Assembly: GCF_036226665.1 (NCBI RefSeq)
Contig: NZ_CP109007.1
Coordinates: forward strand, 3,140,501-3,204,500
DNA: 64,000 nt
Source: Streptomyces sp. NBC_00691
Lineage (GTDB): Bacteria; Actinomycetota; Actinomycetes; Streptomycetales; Streptomycetaceae
Direction: 5' to 3'
The notes under the pieces were generated by a model. That model ran no database searches, had not been told where the DNA came from, and was given only the letters and a program-made list of their open reading frames with translations. This document shows, piece after piece, positions 52,580-61,617 of this stretch (position 1 is the first letter of the stretch; the number at the start of each line of letters is the position of its first letter). A program made the position numbers and the translations under genes.

Positions 52580-54931
52580 TCAGTCCCTCAGCAGATCCGG
52601 GACCCCCGCCTCGTCCGGCATGTCCGCCGCCGCCGCGACCACCGTGAGCTGCTGCGTCGCCCGGGTCAGGGCCACATAGAGGACCCGCAGGCCGGCCGGC
52701 GACTCGTCCGCGATCTCCGCGGGCGAGACCACGACCGTGGCGTCGTACTCCAGGCCCTTCGCCTCCAGCGAGCCGAGCGCCACCACCCGGTCGCCCAGCT
52801 CGGCCAGCCAGCGGGCCGCCTCCTGGCGCCGGTTCATGGCGACGACGACACCGACGGTGCCCTCGACCCGCTCCAGGAGCAGCCGCGCCTCGGACCGAAC
52901 AGTTTCAGCCAGGTCGGGCTTCCCGGCGGTCTCCCCCACCGGTACGAAACGGGGCTCGACGCCCGTCGAGCGGACCGCGCGCGGCGACTCCTTGCCCGGC
53001 ATGGCGAGGGCGAGCACCTTGGCCGCCAGCTCGGCGATCTCGGCCGGGTTCCGGTAGTTCACGGTCAGCTCGAAGCGACGCCGCGGCCGGGACCCGAGGG
53101 CCTCGTCGCGGGCCGCCGCGGCCTCGTCCGGATCCGACCAGGAGGACTGCGCCGGGTCGCCCACGACCGTCCAGGTGGCGTGCCGGCCGCGCCGCCCGAC
53201 CATCCGCCACTGCATGGGCGTGAGGTCCTGCGCCTCGTCGACGATCACGTGCGCGTACTCGGTGCGCTCCGCGGCGAGCCGCTCGGCCCGCTCCCGCTGG
53301 GTCTCCTCCCGTACGGGCATGAGCTCCTCAAGGCCCGTGAGCTGGTCGAGCGGGTCGTACTCGCGCTTCTTCCGCGGCCGGGACGGGGTCCCGACCAGGG
53401 TGTGCAGCTCGTCCAGGAGCGCCACGTCGTGGACGGACAGCTCCGTGCGGCGCAGCGAGCGGGCGAGCCGCCGCACCTCGCCCGGGTTGAGGATGCGACG
53501 GGCCCAGCGGCCGAGCCGGCGCTCGTCGGCCATCGCGTCGAGGACCCGGCGCGGGGTGAGTTCGGGCCACCAGGCGTCGAGGAACCCGAGGAACGAGTCC
53601 TCCGTCGACACGTCCTCGTCGAACGAGGAGCGCAGTTCGGCGGCGAGCTCGGGGTCGCTGTGGCGGCCGACCGCGCCCGACTTGGCGTACAGCGCGTCCA
53701 GGAGCAGCCGGCGGGCGCGCGGACGCAGCAGGTTGACCGGGGCGGTGCCGCCGAGGACGTTGTGCCGGATGCGCCGCAGCTCGTCGGCCTCCAGCTCCAG
53801 CCGGCGGCCGAAGGCGACGACGCGCAGCCGCGTCGGCGTACCGGTGGGCACGGCCGGCTCGTCGTCCTCGTCGCCCAGGGCGAGCTGGGCCTGAGCCCTG
53901 GGCGCGGGGGTCTCCAGGGCGCCGCGGGCGGCCTTGCGAAGCACGTGCAGCATCCGGGAGGAGCCCTTGATCCGGGCGACCGCCGGATCGTCGTAGGCGG
54001 TCGCCTCGGCGCCGTCGACCAGGCTGCCGACCGCGCGGATGGCGACCTGCCCCTCCTCGCCCAGGGAGGGCAGGACGCCCTCGGTGTACGAGACGAGGAG
54101 CGGGGTCGGCGAGACGATCAGGATGCCGCCCGCGTAGCGCCGCCGGTCCTGGTAGAGCAGATAGGCGGCCCGGTGCAGCGCGACCGCCGTCTTCCCCGTG
54201 CCCGGCCCGCCCTCGACGTACGTCACGGAGGCGGCGGGCGCGCGGATCACCAGATCCTGCTCGGCCTGGATGGAGGAGACGATGTCCCGCATGGTGTGGC
54301 TGCGGGCCTGGCCGAGGGCGGCCATCAGGGCGCCGTCGCCGATGACGGGCAGCTCCCGCCCGGCCAGGGTGGCCCGTAGCTCGGGACGCATCAGGTCGTC
54401 CTCGACACCGAGGACCTGGCGGCCCTTGGAGCGGATGACCCTGCGGCGTACGACCCGGCCCGGATCGACCGGCGTGGACCGGTAGAAGGGCGCGGCGGCG
54501 GGTGCGCGCCAGTCGATGACCAGCGGCGCGTAGTCGGAGTCGAGAACGCCGATCCGGCCGATGTGGAGTGTCTCGCCGATCTCGGCGGTGTTGTCCGGCC
54601 GTACGGCGTCCTCGGCGGGCTCGACGGAGGTGTAGGCCCCGTCGGGGCCCTTCTTGCCGTCCTTCCCCTCCAGCAGATCGATCCGGCCGAAGAGGAAGTC
54701 CTCGAACTCGTTGTTGAGCCTGTTGAGGTGGATGCCGGCCCGGAAGACCTGGGCGTCGCGCTCGGCGAGCGCGCCGGGCGTGCCGACCTGGCCCCGCTGG
54801 GCGGCGTCGTTCATCAGGAACTCCGCCTCGTGGATCTTCTCCTCCAGTCGGCGGTAGACGTGATCCAGATGTTCCTGCTCGACACCGATCTCACGGTCTC
54901 TGACCGTGTCCACGGCTTCCTGCGCGGCCAC
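52580..54931 (-). CDS. helD: HelD-type RNA polymerase-associated ATPase (UvrD-like helicase fold)
   Basis: A 783-residue SF1-like ATPase. An N-terminal coiled coil (EQEHLDHVYRRLEEKIHEAEFLMNDAAQRGQ) and the DFLFGRID and DYAPLVIDWRAPAAAPFYRST segments are typical of HelD, which clears stalled RNA polymerase from DNA. Walker A is GGPGTGKT (241-248); the DEAQD box and the C-terminal EAKGLEYDATVVV and YVALTRATQQLTVVA follow. In actinobacteria one branch (HelR) gives tolerance to rifamycins by displacing the drug; which branch this is cannot be settled by eye. GTG start with AAGGGGG upstream. Confidence 0.85.
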   Translation of the reverse strand: MAAQEAVDTVRDREIGVEQEHLDHVYRRLEEKIHEAEFLMNDAAQRGQVGTPGALAERDAQVFRAGIHLNRLNNEFEDFLFGRIDLLEGKDGKKGPDGAYTSVEPAEDAVRPDNTAEIGETLHIGRIGVLDSDYAPLVIDWRAPAAAPFYRSTPVDPGRVVRRRVIRSKGRQVLGVEDDLMRPELRATLAGRELPVIGDGALMAALGQARSHTMRDIVSSIQAEQDLVIRAPAASVTYVEGGPGTGKTAVALHRAAYLLYQDRRRYAGGILIVSPTPLLVSYTEGVLPSLGEEGQVAIRAVGSLVDGAEATAYDDPAVARIKGSSRMLHVLRKAARGALETPAPRAQAQLALGDEDDEPAVPTGTPTRLRVVAFGRRLELEADELRRIRHNVLGGTAPVNLLRPRARRLLLDALYAKSGAVGRHSDPELAAELRSSFDEDVSTEDSFLGFLDAWWPELTPRRVLDAMADERRLGRWARRILNPGEVRRLARSLRRTELSVHDVALLDELHTLVGTPSRPRKKREYDPLDQLTGLEELMPVREETQRERAERLAAERTEYAHVIVDEAQDLTPMQWRMVGRRGRHATWTVVGDPAQSSWSDPDEAAAARDEALGSRPRRRFELTVNYRNPAEIAELAAKVLALAMPGKESPRAVRSTGVEPRFVPVGETAGKPDLAETVRSEARLLLERVEGTVGVVVAMNRRQEAARWLAELGDRVVALGSLEAKGLEYDATVVVSPAEIADESPAGLRVLYVALTRATQQLTVVAAAADMPDEAGVPDLLRD

Positions 54932-55063
54932 CTAAGGCCCCCTTCTGACGTGCACTGGGCAGCCGTCGAGCGTACGCCACCGGAAGGCACCGTGTCAGGC
55001 GAGATCACCGTAAGCCGTCCCCGACCCTCCTCACCGCCCCCCAGCCACCCCCGTCGTGGGCCC

Positions 55064-55082
55064 CCGCCCCCACCGGGGGCGG
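55064..55082 (-). terminator. Terminator after nnaR
   Basis: A perfect 8-bp G:C stem, CCGCCCCC (55064-55071) with GGGGGCGG (55075-55082), and a three-base loop. It lies about 50 bp past the nnaR stop on the minus strand. Confidence 0.55.
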
Positions 55083-55088
55083 CACCCT

Positions 55089-55118
55089 CGCCCTCGCCCG
55101 CGCCCGCGCCCGCGCCCG
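55089..55118. repeat. Five CGCCCG hexanucleotide units
   Basis: CGCCCT followed by four exact CGCCCG units in tandem, between the nnaR stop codon and its candidate terminator. Such hexamers expand by slippage; here it is outside coding sequence. Confidence 0.75.
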
Positions 55119-55131
55119 CCGAGGAGGCGCC

Positions 55132-56280
55132 CTAGTCCTCGTACTTCTCCTCCGACGCCACGTCCAGCGCCAGGCGGTATCCCCGTTTCACCACCGTCTG
55201 GATCAGCTTCGGCGTGCCCAGGGAGGCGCGCAGGCGGGCCATCGCCGTCTCCACCGCGTGTTCGTCCCGCCCCGCGCCCGGCAGCGCGCGCAGCAGGTCC
55301 GCGCGGGAGACCACCCAGCCGGGGCGGCGGGCGAGGAGGCCCAGGAGGGCCATTCCGGCGGGCGGGACGGGCCGCAGGAGGCCGTCTACGAGAACGGCTT
55401 GCCCGCGGACCTCCACCCGGTGTCCCGCCACGGGCAGGATCCGTGCGCGGGCGGGCAGTTCCTTGCAGAGCAGCTGGACGAGCGGCCCGAGCCGGAACCG
55501 CTCGGGAGCGTACGTGTCGATGCCCTCGGCCTGGAGCGGCAGCGCCGTCACGGGCCCCACGCACACCGCGAGGACCTCGTGCCGCAGCGCGGCGACGAGC
55601 GCGGACCGTACGCCCTTCTCCTCGGCCCGCGACAGCAGCGACACCGCGGCGGGCGCGCTGGTGAAGGTGACCGCGTCCACGGCTCCGGAGAGGACCGCGT
55701 CGAGGAGCCGGTCGAGCGGCCCGATGTCCTCCGGCGGCATCCAGCGGTAGACGGGGACGCCGACGACCTCCGCCCCGCCGGCCGTGAGCGCCTCGACGAA
55801 GCCGGGCAGCGGCTCCCCGTGCAGCTGGAGCGCGATCCGCCGGCCTTCGACGCCCTCGGCGAGGAGCCGGTCGAGGACCTCGGCCATGGACTCCGAGCCG
55901 GGTGACCAGGACTCGGTGAGTCCGGCGGCCCGTACGGCTCCCTTGACCTTGGGTCCCCGGGCGAGGAGTTCGACGTCGCGCAGGACGGCGAGGAGTTCCT
56001 CGCCGTATCCCCAGCCCTCCGCCGCCTCGACCCAGCCCCGGAAGCCGATCGCCGTGGTGGCGACGACGACGTCCGGGGCGTGGCCGATGAGCTCCTTGGT
56101 GGCGGCGAGGAGTTCGGTGTCGTCCGCGAGGGGCACGATCCGCAGGGCCGGCCCGTGGACGACGGCCGCGCCACGCCGGCGCAGCAGCGCGATGAGTTCG
56201 TCCGCGCGCCGCGCCGCGGTGACGCCGACCGTGAAGCCGGCGAGGGGCCCGGCGGGGCCGTTTTCTTGCTGCTCGTCCAT
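55132..56280 (-). CDS. nnaR: NnaR-type regulator: HemD-like domain with C-terminal winged helix
   Basis: A 382-residue protein. Residues ~10-275 have a uroporphyrinogen-III synthase (HemD) fold (LAGFTVGVTAARRADELIALLRRRGAAVVHGPALRIVPL, DAVTFTSAPAAVSLL). The C-terminal ~95 residues form an OmpR-like winged helix (LLGLLARRPGWVVSRADLLRALPG, then AVETAMARLRASLGTPKLIQTVVKRGYRLAL). This fusion is NnaR, a co-activator with GlnR of nitrate/nitrite assimilation genes in Streptomyces. It lies just after narK on the same strand. Start ATG 56280 is chosen because the codons back to GTG 56358 lose GC3 bias (including an ATA); the GTG, with AAGGTG upstream, is the alternative. Confidence 0.87.
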   Translation of the reverse strand: MDEQQENGPAGPLAGFTVGVTAARRADELIALLRRRGAAVVHGPALRIVPLADDTELLAATKELIGHAPDVVVATTAIGFRGWVEAAEGWGYGEELLAVLRDVELLARGPKVKGAVRAAGLTESWSPGSESMAEVLDRLLAEGVEGRRIALQLHGEPLPGFVEALTAGGAEVVGVPVYRWMPPEDIGPLDRLLDAVLSGAVDAVTFTSAPAAVSLLSRAEEKGVRSALVAALRHEVLAVCVGPVTALPLQAEGIDTYAPERFRLGPLVQLLCKELPARARILPVAGHRVEVRGQAVLVDGLLRPVPPAGMALLGLLARRPGWVVSRADLLRALPGAGRDEHAVETAMARLRASLGTPKLIQTVVKRGYRLALDVASEEKYED

Positions 56281-56364
56281 GGGGTCAGAGCCTGACGGGG
56301 ACGCGTGACGGTCTCGGTTCGCCCGTATTTCCTGATCGTTACGGTCCGCGCCGGGCACCGGACA

Positions 56365-57756
56365 TCACACCTTCGCGTAGCCGGGCCGGGTCTCCGGCTC
56401 GGTGACGTTCCCGGCGTCCTCGGAGGCCCCGGAGGAGGCCGTCGAGGAGACCCCGGAGGGGACCGCGGCCGGAGAGCGAAGGTATACCGCCCAGGTGACG
56501 ACCATGCAGGCCGCGTAGAAGGCCAGGAAGGCGACGAAGGCCGCCGTGCCGGTCCCGGAGGTCTGGAAGGACTGGCGGAAGGCGAGGTTGATGCCGAGGC
56601 CGCCGAGCGCGCCGACCGCGCCGATGAGGCCCATCGCGGCGCCGGAGAGCCGCCGTCCGTAGGCCTCGGCGGTCTCCCCCGCGAGGCCCTTGCGGTGCCC
56701 CTGGGCGAGGAAGATCGCCGGGATCATCTTGTACGTGGAACCGTTGCCGAGGCCGCTGAGGACGAAGAGGCCGATGAATCCGACGAGGAAGACGGTGAGG
56801 GACTCGATCACCGAGGCGTAGATGACCACACCGGTCGCGAGGGCCATCGCGGCGAAGGTCCCCAGGGTGATGCGGGCGCCGCCGTGCCGGTCCGCGAGGG
56901 AGCCGCCGATCGGCCGGATGAGGGAGCCGAGCAGCGGGCCGATGAAGGTGAGCGAGGCGGCCTGGAGCGGGGTGCGGCCGAACTGGGTCTGGAGGACGAG
57001 GCCGAAGGCGAAGCTGTAGCCGATGAAGGAGCCGAAGGTGCCGATGTACAGGAAGGCCATGATCCAGGTGTGGCGGGCCCGGACGGCCTCCTTCGCGGCG
57101 CCGGTGTCGTTCTTCACGGGGGCGAGGTTGTCCATGAAGAGCGCGGCGCAGGTGGCGGCGACGACGACCAGCGGCAGGTAGACGCCGAGCACGATCCTCG
57201 GGTGCACGGCGCCCGCGGTGCCGATGACGAGGAGGCCGACGAGCTGGACGACGGGCACGCCGATGTTGCCGCCGCCCGCGTTGAGCCCGAGCGCCCAGCC
57301 CTTCTTCCGCAGCGGGAAGAAGGCGTTGATGTTGGTCATCGAGGAGGCGAAGTTGCCGCCGCCGACGCCGGTGAGCGCCGCGACCAGGACGAAGGTGGTG
57401 TACGAGGTCCCGGGCTCCATGACCGCGAAGGCCAGGCCGGTGGGCAGCAGGAGCAGCAGGGCGCTGAACACCGTCCAGTTGCGGCCGCCGAAGCGGGCGA
57501 CGGAGAAGGTGTACGGGATGCGGATCAGCGCGCCGACGAAGGTCGCGGTCCCGATCAGGAAGAACTTGCCGGCCGCGTCGACGCCGTACTGCGGTCCCAT
57601 GAAGAGCACCATGACCGACCACAGGCTCCAGACGGAGAAGCCGATGTGCTCGGAGAGGACGGAGTAGAGCAGGTTCCGTCGTGCGATCCGCTCACCCTTC
57701 TCGCGCCAGAAGGTCTCGTCCTCCGGCTCCCACTGTTCGATCCACCGGCCGCCCAT
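56365..57756 (-). CDS. narK: Nitrate/nitrite transporter, NarK/NasA type
   Basis: A 463-residue major facilitator beginning MGGRWIEQWEPEDETFWREKGERIARRNL, the N-terminal signature of actinobacterial NarK. About twelve helices follow, with nitrate-signature Gly-rich helices (ALTGVGGGNFASSMTNINAFFPLRKKGWALGLNAGGGNIGVP) and a conserved Arg in IRIPYTF. It imports nitrate or exports nitrite. ATG 57756 has GGAGG six bases upstream. The nnaR regulator follows in the same operon, and a GlnR-like box lies upstream. Confidence 0.92.
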   Translation of the reverse strand: MGGRWIEQWEPEDETFWREKGERIARRNLLYSVLSEHIGFSVWSLWSVMVLFMGPQYGVDAAGKFFLIGTATFVGALIRIPYTFSVARFGGRNWTVFSALLLLLPTGLAFAVMEPGTSYTTFVLVAALTGVGGGNFASSMTNINAFFPLRKKGWALGLNAGGGNIGVPVVQLVGLLVIGTAGAVHPRIVLGVYLPLVVVAATCAALFMDNLAPVKNDTGAAKEAVRARHTWIMAFLYIGTFGSFIGYSFAFGLVLQTQFGRTPLQAASLTFIGPLLGSLIRPIGGSLADRHGGARITLGTFAAMALATGVVIYASVIESLTVFLVGFIGLFVLSGLGNGSTYKMIPAIFLAQGHRKGLAGETAEAYGRRLSGAAMGLIGAVGALGGLGINLAFRQSFQTSGTGTAAFVAFLAFYAACMVVTWAVYLRSPAAVPSGVSSTASSGASEDAGNVTEPETRPGYAKV

Positions 57757-57853
57757 GTCGTACCTCCGCGGGTGTCGGGTCCTGGGGCGTCCACAGCCCC
57801 GGTCCACCTGTCCACGACGCTAGGGAGGCCGCGTTTCGGCCCGGTGCCGCGAG

Positions 57854-57869
57854 GTGACGTCAGCGGAAC
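57854..57869. promoter_or_regulatory. GlnR-like box upstream of narK
   Basis: GTGAC-GTCAGC-GGAAC matches the GlnR a-b site pattern gTnAC-N6-GaAAC with one mismatch. It is 98-113 bp upstream of the narK ATG, in the 290-bp gene-free gap that also contains the narK promoter. GlnR control of nitrate genes is well known in Streptomyces. Confidence 0.6.
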
Positions 57870-58046
57870 CTTGCTCTCACCCGGAGCGCGGAGCCCCTGT
57901 GAGCGCGGGCCCCCCTTTCCCGGCTCGGTTCGCCTCCGGGCGCCTGCAGCCGGGCTCACGGCCCCGACCGTGCTCGACCCCCTTCGTTCCTCAGGGGGCC
58001 TCCGCGCGCTCGGGGCCGTTCCCCGCGGGCGCGCGACAGCCCCGGC

Positions 58047-59078
58047 TCAGGCCTCCGGCAGCCCCGGCTCCCCCTCGGGCAGCCAGGACCCCGCCGGGCG
58101 GGCGTGCCAGCCCTCCCTGGCGCCGATCTCGGCGGCCGCGGCCCGCAGCGCGTCCAGACCGGGGTGGCGCAGCCCCTTGCGCCACACCAGGCTCACGGGC
58201 GACAGAGGTACGGGGTCGACGAGCGGCCGCAGCACCGAACCCGGCATGGGCGGGAAGTCGACGACGGCGAGCACCGGGTTGCGGTGCTTGGCCATGATCC
58301 GGCGGAACTCCTCCTTGCCGACGGCGAGCGGCGCGGGCGGGGCGATCTCGATGCCGCGCCCGGCGAACAGCCGGGCGGCGAGGTCGGTCCACTCGGGCGT
58401 GCGGTCGTTCCCCGCGCCCGCGTAGATCCGTTCCCCGGTGAGCGCGGCGAGCGGCACCTCGGGCAGGCGGGCGAGCGGGTGGTCGTCGGGGAGGATCACG
58501 GCCATCCGCTCGTACCGCACGAACTGGGAGTCGAGCCGCGCCCGCAGCCCGGCGTCGAGGCCGCCGTACCGGCCGAAGGAGGTGTCGAGCCGTCCGGCGA
58601 GCATCTCCCGTACGGCGCCGGTGAGTCCGCTCTCGTAGCGGGCCATCAGCTCCTGCTCCGGGGCGAGTTCACGTGCCCGGCGCAGGACGTCCTCGGGGGC
58701 GAGGCCCGGGCTGTTGAGGTCGACGAGGAGGGGCCGGGGCGCGGCCCGGAAGGCCTCGGTCAGCTCGTCGTGCGCGGCCAGTACCCGCAGCGCGTACGGG
58801 AGGAGGCGCTCGCCGTCGGGTGTGAGGGAGACCTGCCGGGTGGTCCGTACGAAGAGCTCGGCGCCCAGTTCGCGCTCCAGGCGCCGGATGTCACGGCTGA
58901 GGGCCTGCTGGGCGACGTAGAGGCGGGCGGCGGCGCGGGTGAAGTGGAGCTCCTCGGCGACGGCGGTGAAGGCGCGCAGGAGGCGGGGGTCGGCATCGCG
59001 CGGCGCTCCGGACGCCGGCAGGGGGGAAGGTACCGGGGAGGGTGAGGGCGCGGCGGAGGGACGGGAGGACGAGCGCAT
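58047..59078 (-). CDS. LysR family transcriptional regulator
   Basis: A 343-residue regulator. After a Pro/Ser-rich leader, the helix-turn-helix lies at ~20-80 (DPRLLRAFTAVAEELHFTRAAARLYVAQQALSRDIRRLERELGAELFVRTTRQ), followed by the LysR effector domain with GRLDTSFGRYGGLDAGL and VRYERMAVILPDDHPLA. ATG 59078 is the first that begins without the upstream extension; no ribosome site is clear, so it may be leaderless. It is divergent from an MFS gene across 83 bp and probably controls it. Confidence 0.9.
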   Translation of the reverse strand: MRSSSRPSAAPSPSPVPSPLPASGAPRDADPRLLRAFTAVAEELHFTRAAARLYVAQQALSRDIRRLERELGAELFVRTTRQVSLTPDGERLLPYALRVLAAHDELTEAFRAAPRPLLVDLNSPGLAPEDVLRRARELAPEQELMARYESGLTGAVREMLAGRLDTSFGRYGGLDAGLRARLDSQFVRYERMAVILPDDHPLARLPEVPLAALTGERIYAGAGNDRTPEWTDLAARLFAGRGIEIAPPAPLAVGKEEFRRIMAKHRNPVLAVVDFPPMPGSVLRPLVDPVPLSPVSLVWRKGLRHPGLDALRAAAAEIGAREGWHARPAGSWLPEGEPGLPEA

Positions 59079-59161
59079 CGCCGCATTCAACAACACAGCT
59101 GCGTGAATGACCACCGGACAGGTGTTGGACCCGCCCGGCCCCCTCCGGCGAGCCTTGGTCC

Positions 59162-60463
59162 ATGCCGCACCCGGACCTCACCCTCACCCCGGCGGGCCCG
59201 GCCCTCGCCCCCCGCTACGACGACCGGCGCACCACCGCCCCCGGCAGCCCCACCCACACCCGCACCACCGCCAGGACCGGCGTCCGCGCCGGCGTCCACA
59301 CCCCCCGCAACTCCTACCTCCGCCTCTTCGCGGTCCCCGGCGCCCGCGGTTTCATCGCCGGCAATCTGATCGCCCGGCTGCCCATGGGCATGTTCGGCGT
59401 GAGCGCCGTGATCATGATCGCGGCGGCCTACGACTCGTACGCCCTCGCGGGTGGCGTGACCGCCACCGGCATGGCCGCCGGGGCCCTCACCGCCCCCTGG
59501 ATCGCCCGGCTCGTCGACCGGTACGGCCAGGCGCGGATCGCGGTCCCCGCCACCGCCTACGCCGTCCTCGGCCATCTGGTGCTGCTGCTCTGCGTCCACG
59601 AGAAGGCGCCCGTCTGGGCACTGTTCGCCACGACCGCGCTCACCGCCACCTCACCCAACACGGGTGGCATGTCCCGGGCCCGCTGGGCCCATCTCCTCAA
59701 GGGCGACCGGGACGCCCTGCACACCGCCAACGCCTTCGAGCAGGCCACCGACGAGCTCTGCTTCATGCTCGGCCCGGTCGTCGCCGCCCTGCTCTGCTCG
59801 ACGCTCTTCCCCGAAGCCGGCACTCTCGCCGGCGCGGCCCTGTTCCTCAGCGGCGTCCTGATCTTCGCCGCCCAGCGCTCCACCGAGCCGCCGGTCTCCC
59901 CCCGTACCGCCTCCGGCTCCCCGCTGAGGGTGCCCGGCATGGCCCCGCTCCTGGCGGTCTTCCTCGCCACCGGCGCGGTCTTCGGCTCCATGGAGGTGGT
60001 GACCGTGGCGTACGTGGACGGCCCCGTCGCCGGTCCGGTGCTGGCCCTCCAGGCCGCGGGCTCCTGTGCGGCGGGCCTCCTCTACGGCCGCGCCCGCCGT
60101 ACGGTCCGGCTCCGCACCTGCCTGGCCGCGATGACCGTCCTGATGACGATGCCTCTGCTCGCCGCCTCGACCGGCTCCCTGCCCGCCCTCGCCGCCGGGC
60201 TCCTCCTGGCGGGCATGGCGACGGCTCCGACGATGGTGACGGGCATGGGCCTGGTCCAGCGCCTGACCCCGGCGTCCCAGCTCAACGAGGGCATGACACT
60301 GGCCGTGACCGCCCTCCTCGGCGGCATCGCGGCCGGCTCCGCCACCGGCGGCTGGGCCGCCGACCACGCCCCGTTCGCGGCCTTCGGCTTCCTGGTCCCC
60401 GCCACCGCGGCCGCCGTGGCTCTGGCGCTCTGCGCGGCCACCAGGGTCGGGGGCCGGGCATGA
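59162..60463 (+). CDS. MFS transporter
   Basis: A 433-residue major facilitator with about twelve helices. The first ~45 residues are polar. Helix 1 region reads RGFIAGNLIARLPMGMFGVSAVIMIAAAY and loop 2-3 WIARLVDRYGQARIAVP. A Gly-rich helix near the end (VTALLGGIAAGSATGGWAAD) is typical of drug or metabolite exporters. It is divergent from a LysR gene and ends at a strong terminator shared with tmRNA. Confidence 0.87.
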   Translation: MPHPDLTLTPAGPALAPRYDDRRTTAPGSPTHTRTTARTGVRAGVHTPRNSYLRLFAVPGARGFIAGNLIARLPMGMFGVSAVIMIAAAYDSYALAGGVTATGMAAGALTAPWIARLVDRYGQARIAVPATAYAVLGHLVLLLCVHEKAPVWALFATTALTATSPNTGGMSRARWAHLLKGDRDALHTANAFEQATDELCFMLGPVVAALLCSTLFPEAGTLAGAALFLSGVLIFAAQRSTEPPVSPRTASGSPLRVPGMAPLLAVFLATGAVFGSMEVVTVAYVDGPVAGPVLALQAAGSCAAGLLYGRARRTVRLRTCLAAMTVLMTMPLLAASTGSLPALAAGLLLAGMATAPTMVTGMGLVQRLTPASQLNEGMTLAVTALLGGIAAGSATGGWAADHAPFAAFGFLVPATAAAVALALCAATRVGGRA

Positions 60464-60499
60464 CGAAGGCCCGGCAGTCTGGTGACTGCCGGGCCTTCG
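60464..60499. terminator. Bidirectional terminator between MFS gene and tmRNA
   Basis: A perfect 16-bp stem, CGAAGGCCCGGCAGTC (60464-60479) with GACTGCCGGGCCTTCG (60484-60499), four-base loop TGGT. It begins at the MFS stop codon and is about 50 bp from the tmRNA 3' end on the other strand. Confidence 0.88.
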
Positions 60500-60547
60500 C
60501 CCACATGGGATGAGATGTCCGAGGAGGCGGGCCTCCCGGACGCTCGG

Positions 60548-60937
60548 TGGAGATGGCGGGAATCGAACCCGCGTCCAACGGTACGGAAACAGGGCTTCTC
60601 CGTGCGCAGTCCGCTACGAGTTTCTCAGCCCCGGAGATCACACGGACAAGTCTCCGACGGGCTCAGTCACTGTTTGATTTCCCTCCAGCCCCCGTGACCG
60701 GGGCTAGAGGTTTAGATCCCTAAATGACGCCAGGATCCGGGTCGGGACCACCCCCGGGCTGACGCTCCTCACAGAGGCTTCTGGTCGTTACCTAAAATTA
60801 GGCAGCGAGGGCGAAGCGGGAGTTATCGCTCTTGGAGTTGGCGATTATTGGTTGCGACATATGGTTAACGAGATCATTGCCGCTTCCTCGACACGCTTCC
60901 CCTGCATCGGTATCCGCTGTCGAAACCGATCATCCCC
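60548..60937 (-). ncRNA. ssrA: Transfer-messenger RNA (tmRNA)
   Basis: The 5' end GGGGATG (60937-60931) pairs with CATCTCC (60555-60549), followed by discriminator A; the T arm is GCGGG-TTCGATT-CCCGC. The tag frame at 60842-60798 encodes ANSKSDNSRFALAA and ends TAA, a normal degradation tag with the AlaAla end recognised by Clp proteases. The genome reads ACCG after the acceptor, so CCA is added after transcription. Length is 390 nt. smpB, encoding its partner, lies 122 bp upstream on the same strand. Confidence 0.95.
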
Positions 60938-60984
60938 ATGTTGTTTTTTCAAGGTGCGCACCCCTTGCGGGGCAGGCACGGCCC

Positions 60985-61012
60985 ATCGTACGTGACCGAC
61001 GGGTGCTGTCGC
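60985..61012 (-). promoter_or_regulatory. Candidate tmRNA promoter
   Basis: On the minus strand GCGACA (61012-61007) and TACGAT (60990-60985) are 16 bases apart. This would start transcription ~40 nt before the mature tmRNA, with the leader removed by RNase P. A weak hairpin GCCGCG-N6-CGCGGC (61026-61043) just upstream may end smpB transcription. Confidence 0.4.
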
Positions 61013-61059
61013 CAGCGTATTGATCGCCGCGCGGCTCCGCGGCGGGGGCGCGGTGCGCG

Positions 61060-61599
61060 CTACCCGGCCTGCGCCGCCCGCTGCTTGCGCTTGGCCGCCG
61101 CGATGGCCCGGTTCGTCTCGCGGGTGTCCTGCTTCTCGCGCAGGGTCTGGCGCTTGTCGAACTCCTTCTTGCCCTTGGCGAGCGCGATCTCGACCTTGAC
61201 CCGGCCGTTCAGGAAGTACAGCGCGAGGGGCACGATCGTGTGGCCCGTCTCCTGCGACTTCGCCTCCAGCTTGTCGATCTCCTCGCGGTGCAGCAGCAGC
61301 TTGCGCTTCCGCTTCGCCGAGTGGTTCGTCCAGCTGCCCTGCATGTACTCGGGCACGTGGATGTTGTGCAGCCACGCCTCGTGCCGGTCGATCTGCACGA
61401 AGCCGTCGACCAGCGAGGCGCGGCCCATCCGCAGCGACTTCACCTCGGTGCCCATGAGCACCAGACCGCACTCATAGGTGTCGACGATGTGGTAGTCGTG
61501 GCGCGCCTTCTTGTTCTGCGCGATGATCTTGCGCTCGGGCGCCTTGTCCTGGTTCTTCTTCGCAGGCTTGCCCTGCACGTTCACGAGTCCTTTTGCCAT
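61060..61599 (-). CDS. smpB: SsrA-binding protein SmpB
   Basis: A 179-residue protein (a little longer than usual). Family signatures are [55 protein letters not shown] and the C-terminal basic tail [32 protein letters not shown], which inserts into the mRNA channel. It binds tmRNA and brings it to stalled ribosomes. The tmRNA gene is next downstream on the same strand. Confidence 0.96.
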   Translation of the reverse strand: MAKGLVNVQGKPAKKNQDKAPERKIIAQNKKARHDYHIVDTYECGLVLMGTEVKSLRMGRASLVDGFVQIDRHEAWLHNIHVPEYMQGSWTNHSAKRKRKLLLHREEIDKLEAKSQETGHTIVPLALYFLNGRVKVEIALAKGKKEFDKRQTLREKQDTRETNRAIAAAKRKQRAAQAG

Positions 61600-61617
61600 A
61601 GTGCGGTCATTTTCGCA

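Noticed and set aside
54932..55060. Rifamycin-associated element upstream of helD
   Set aside because: I looked for a ~19-bp palindrome of that kind before the start codon and saw none.
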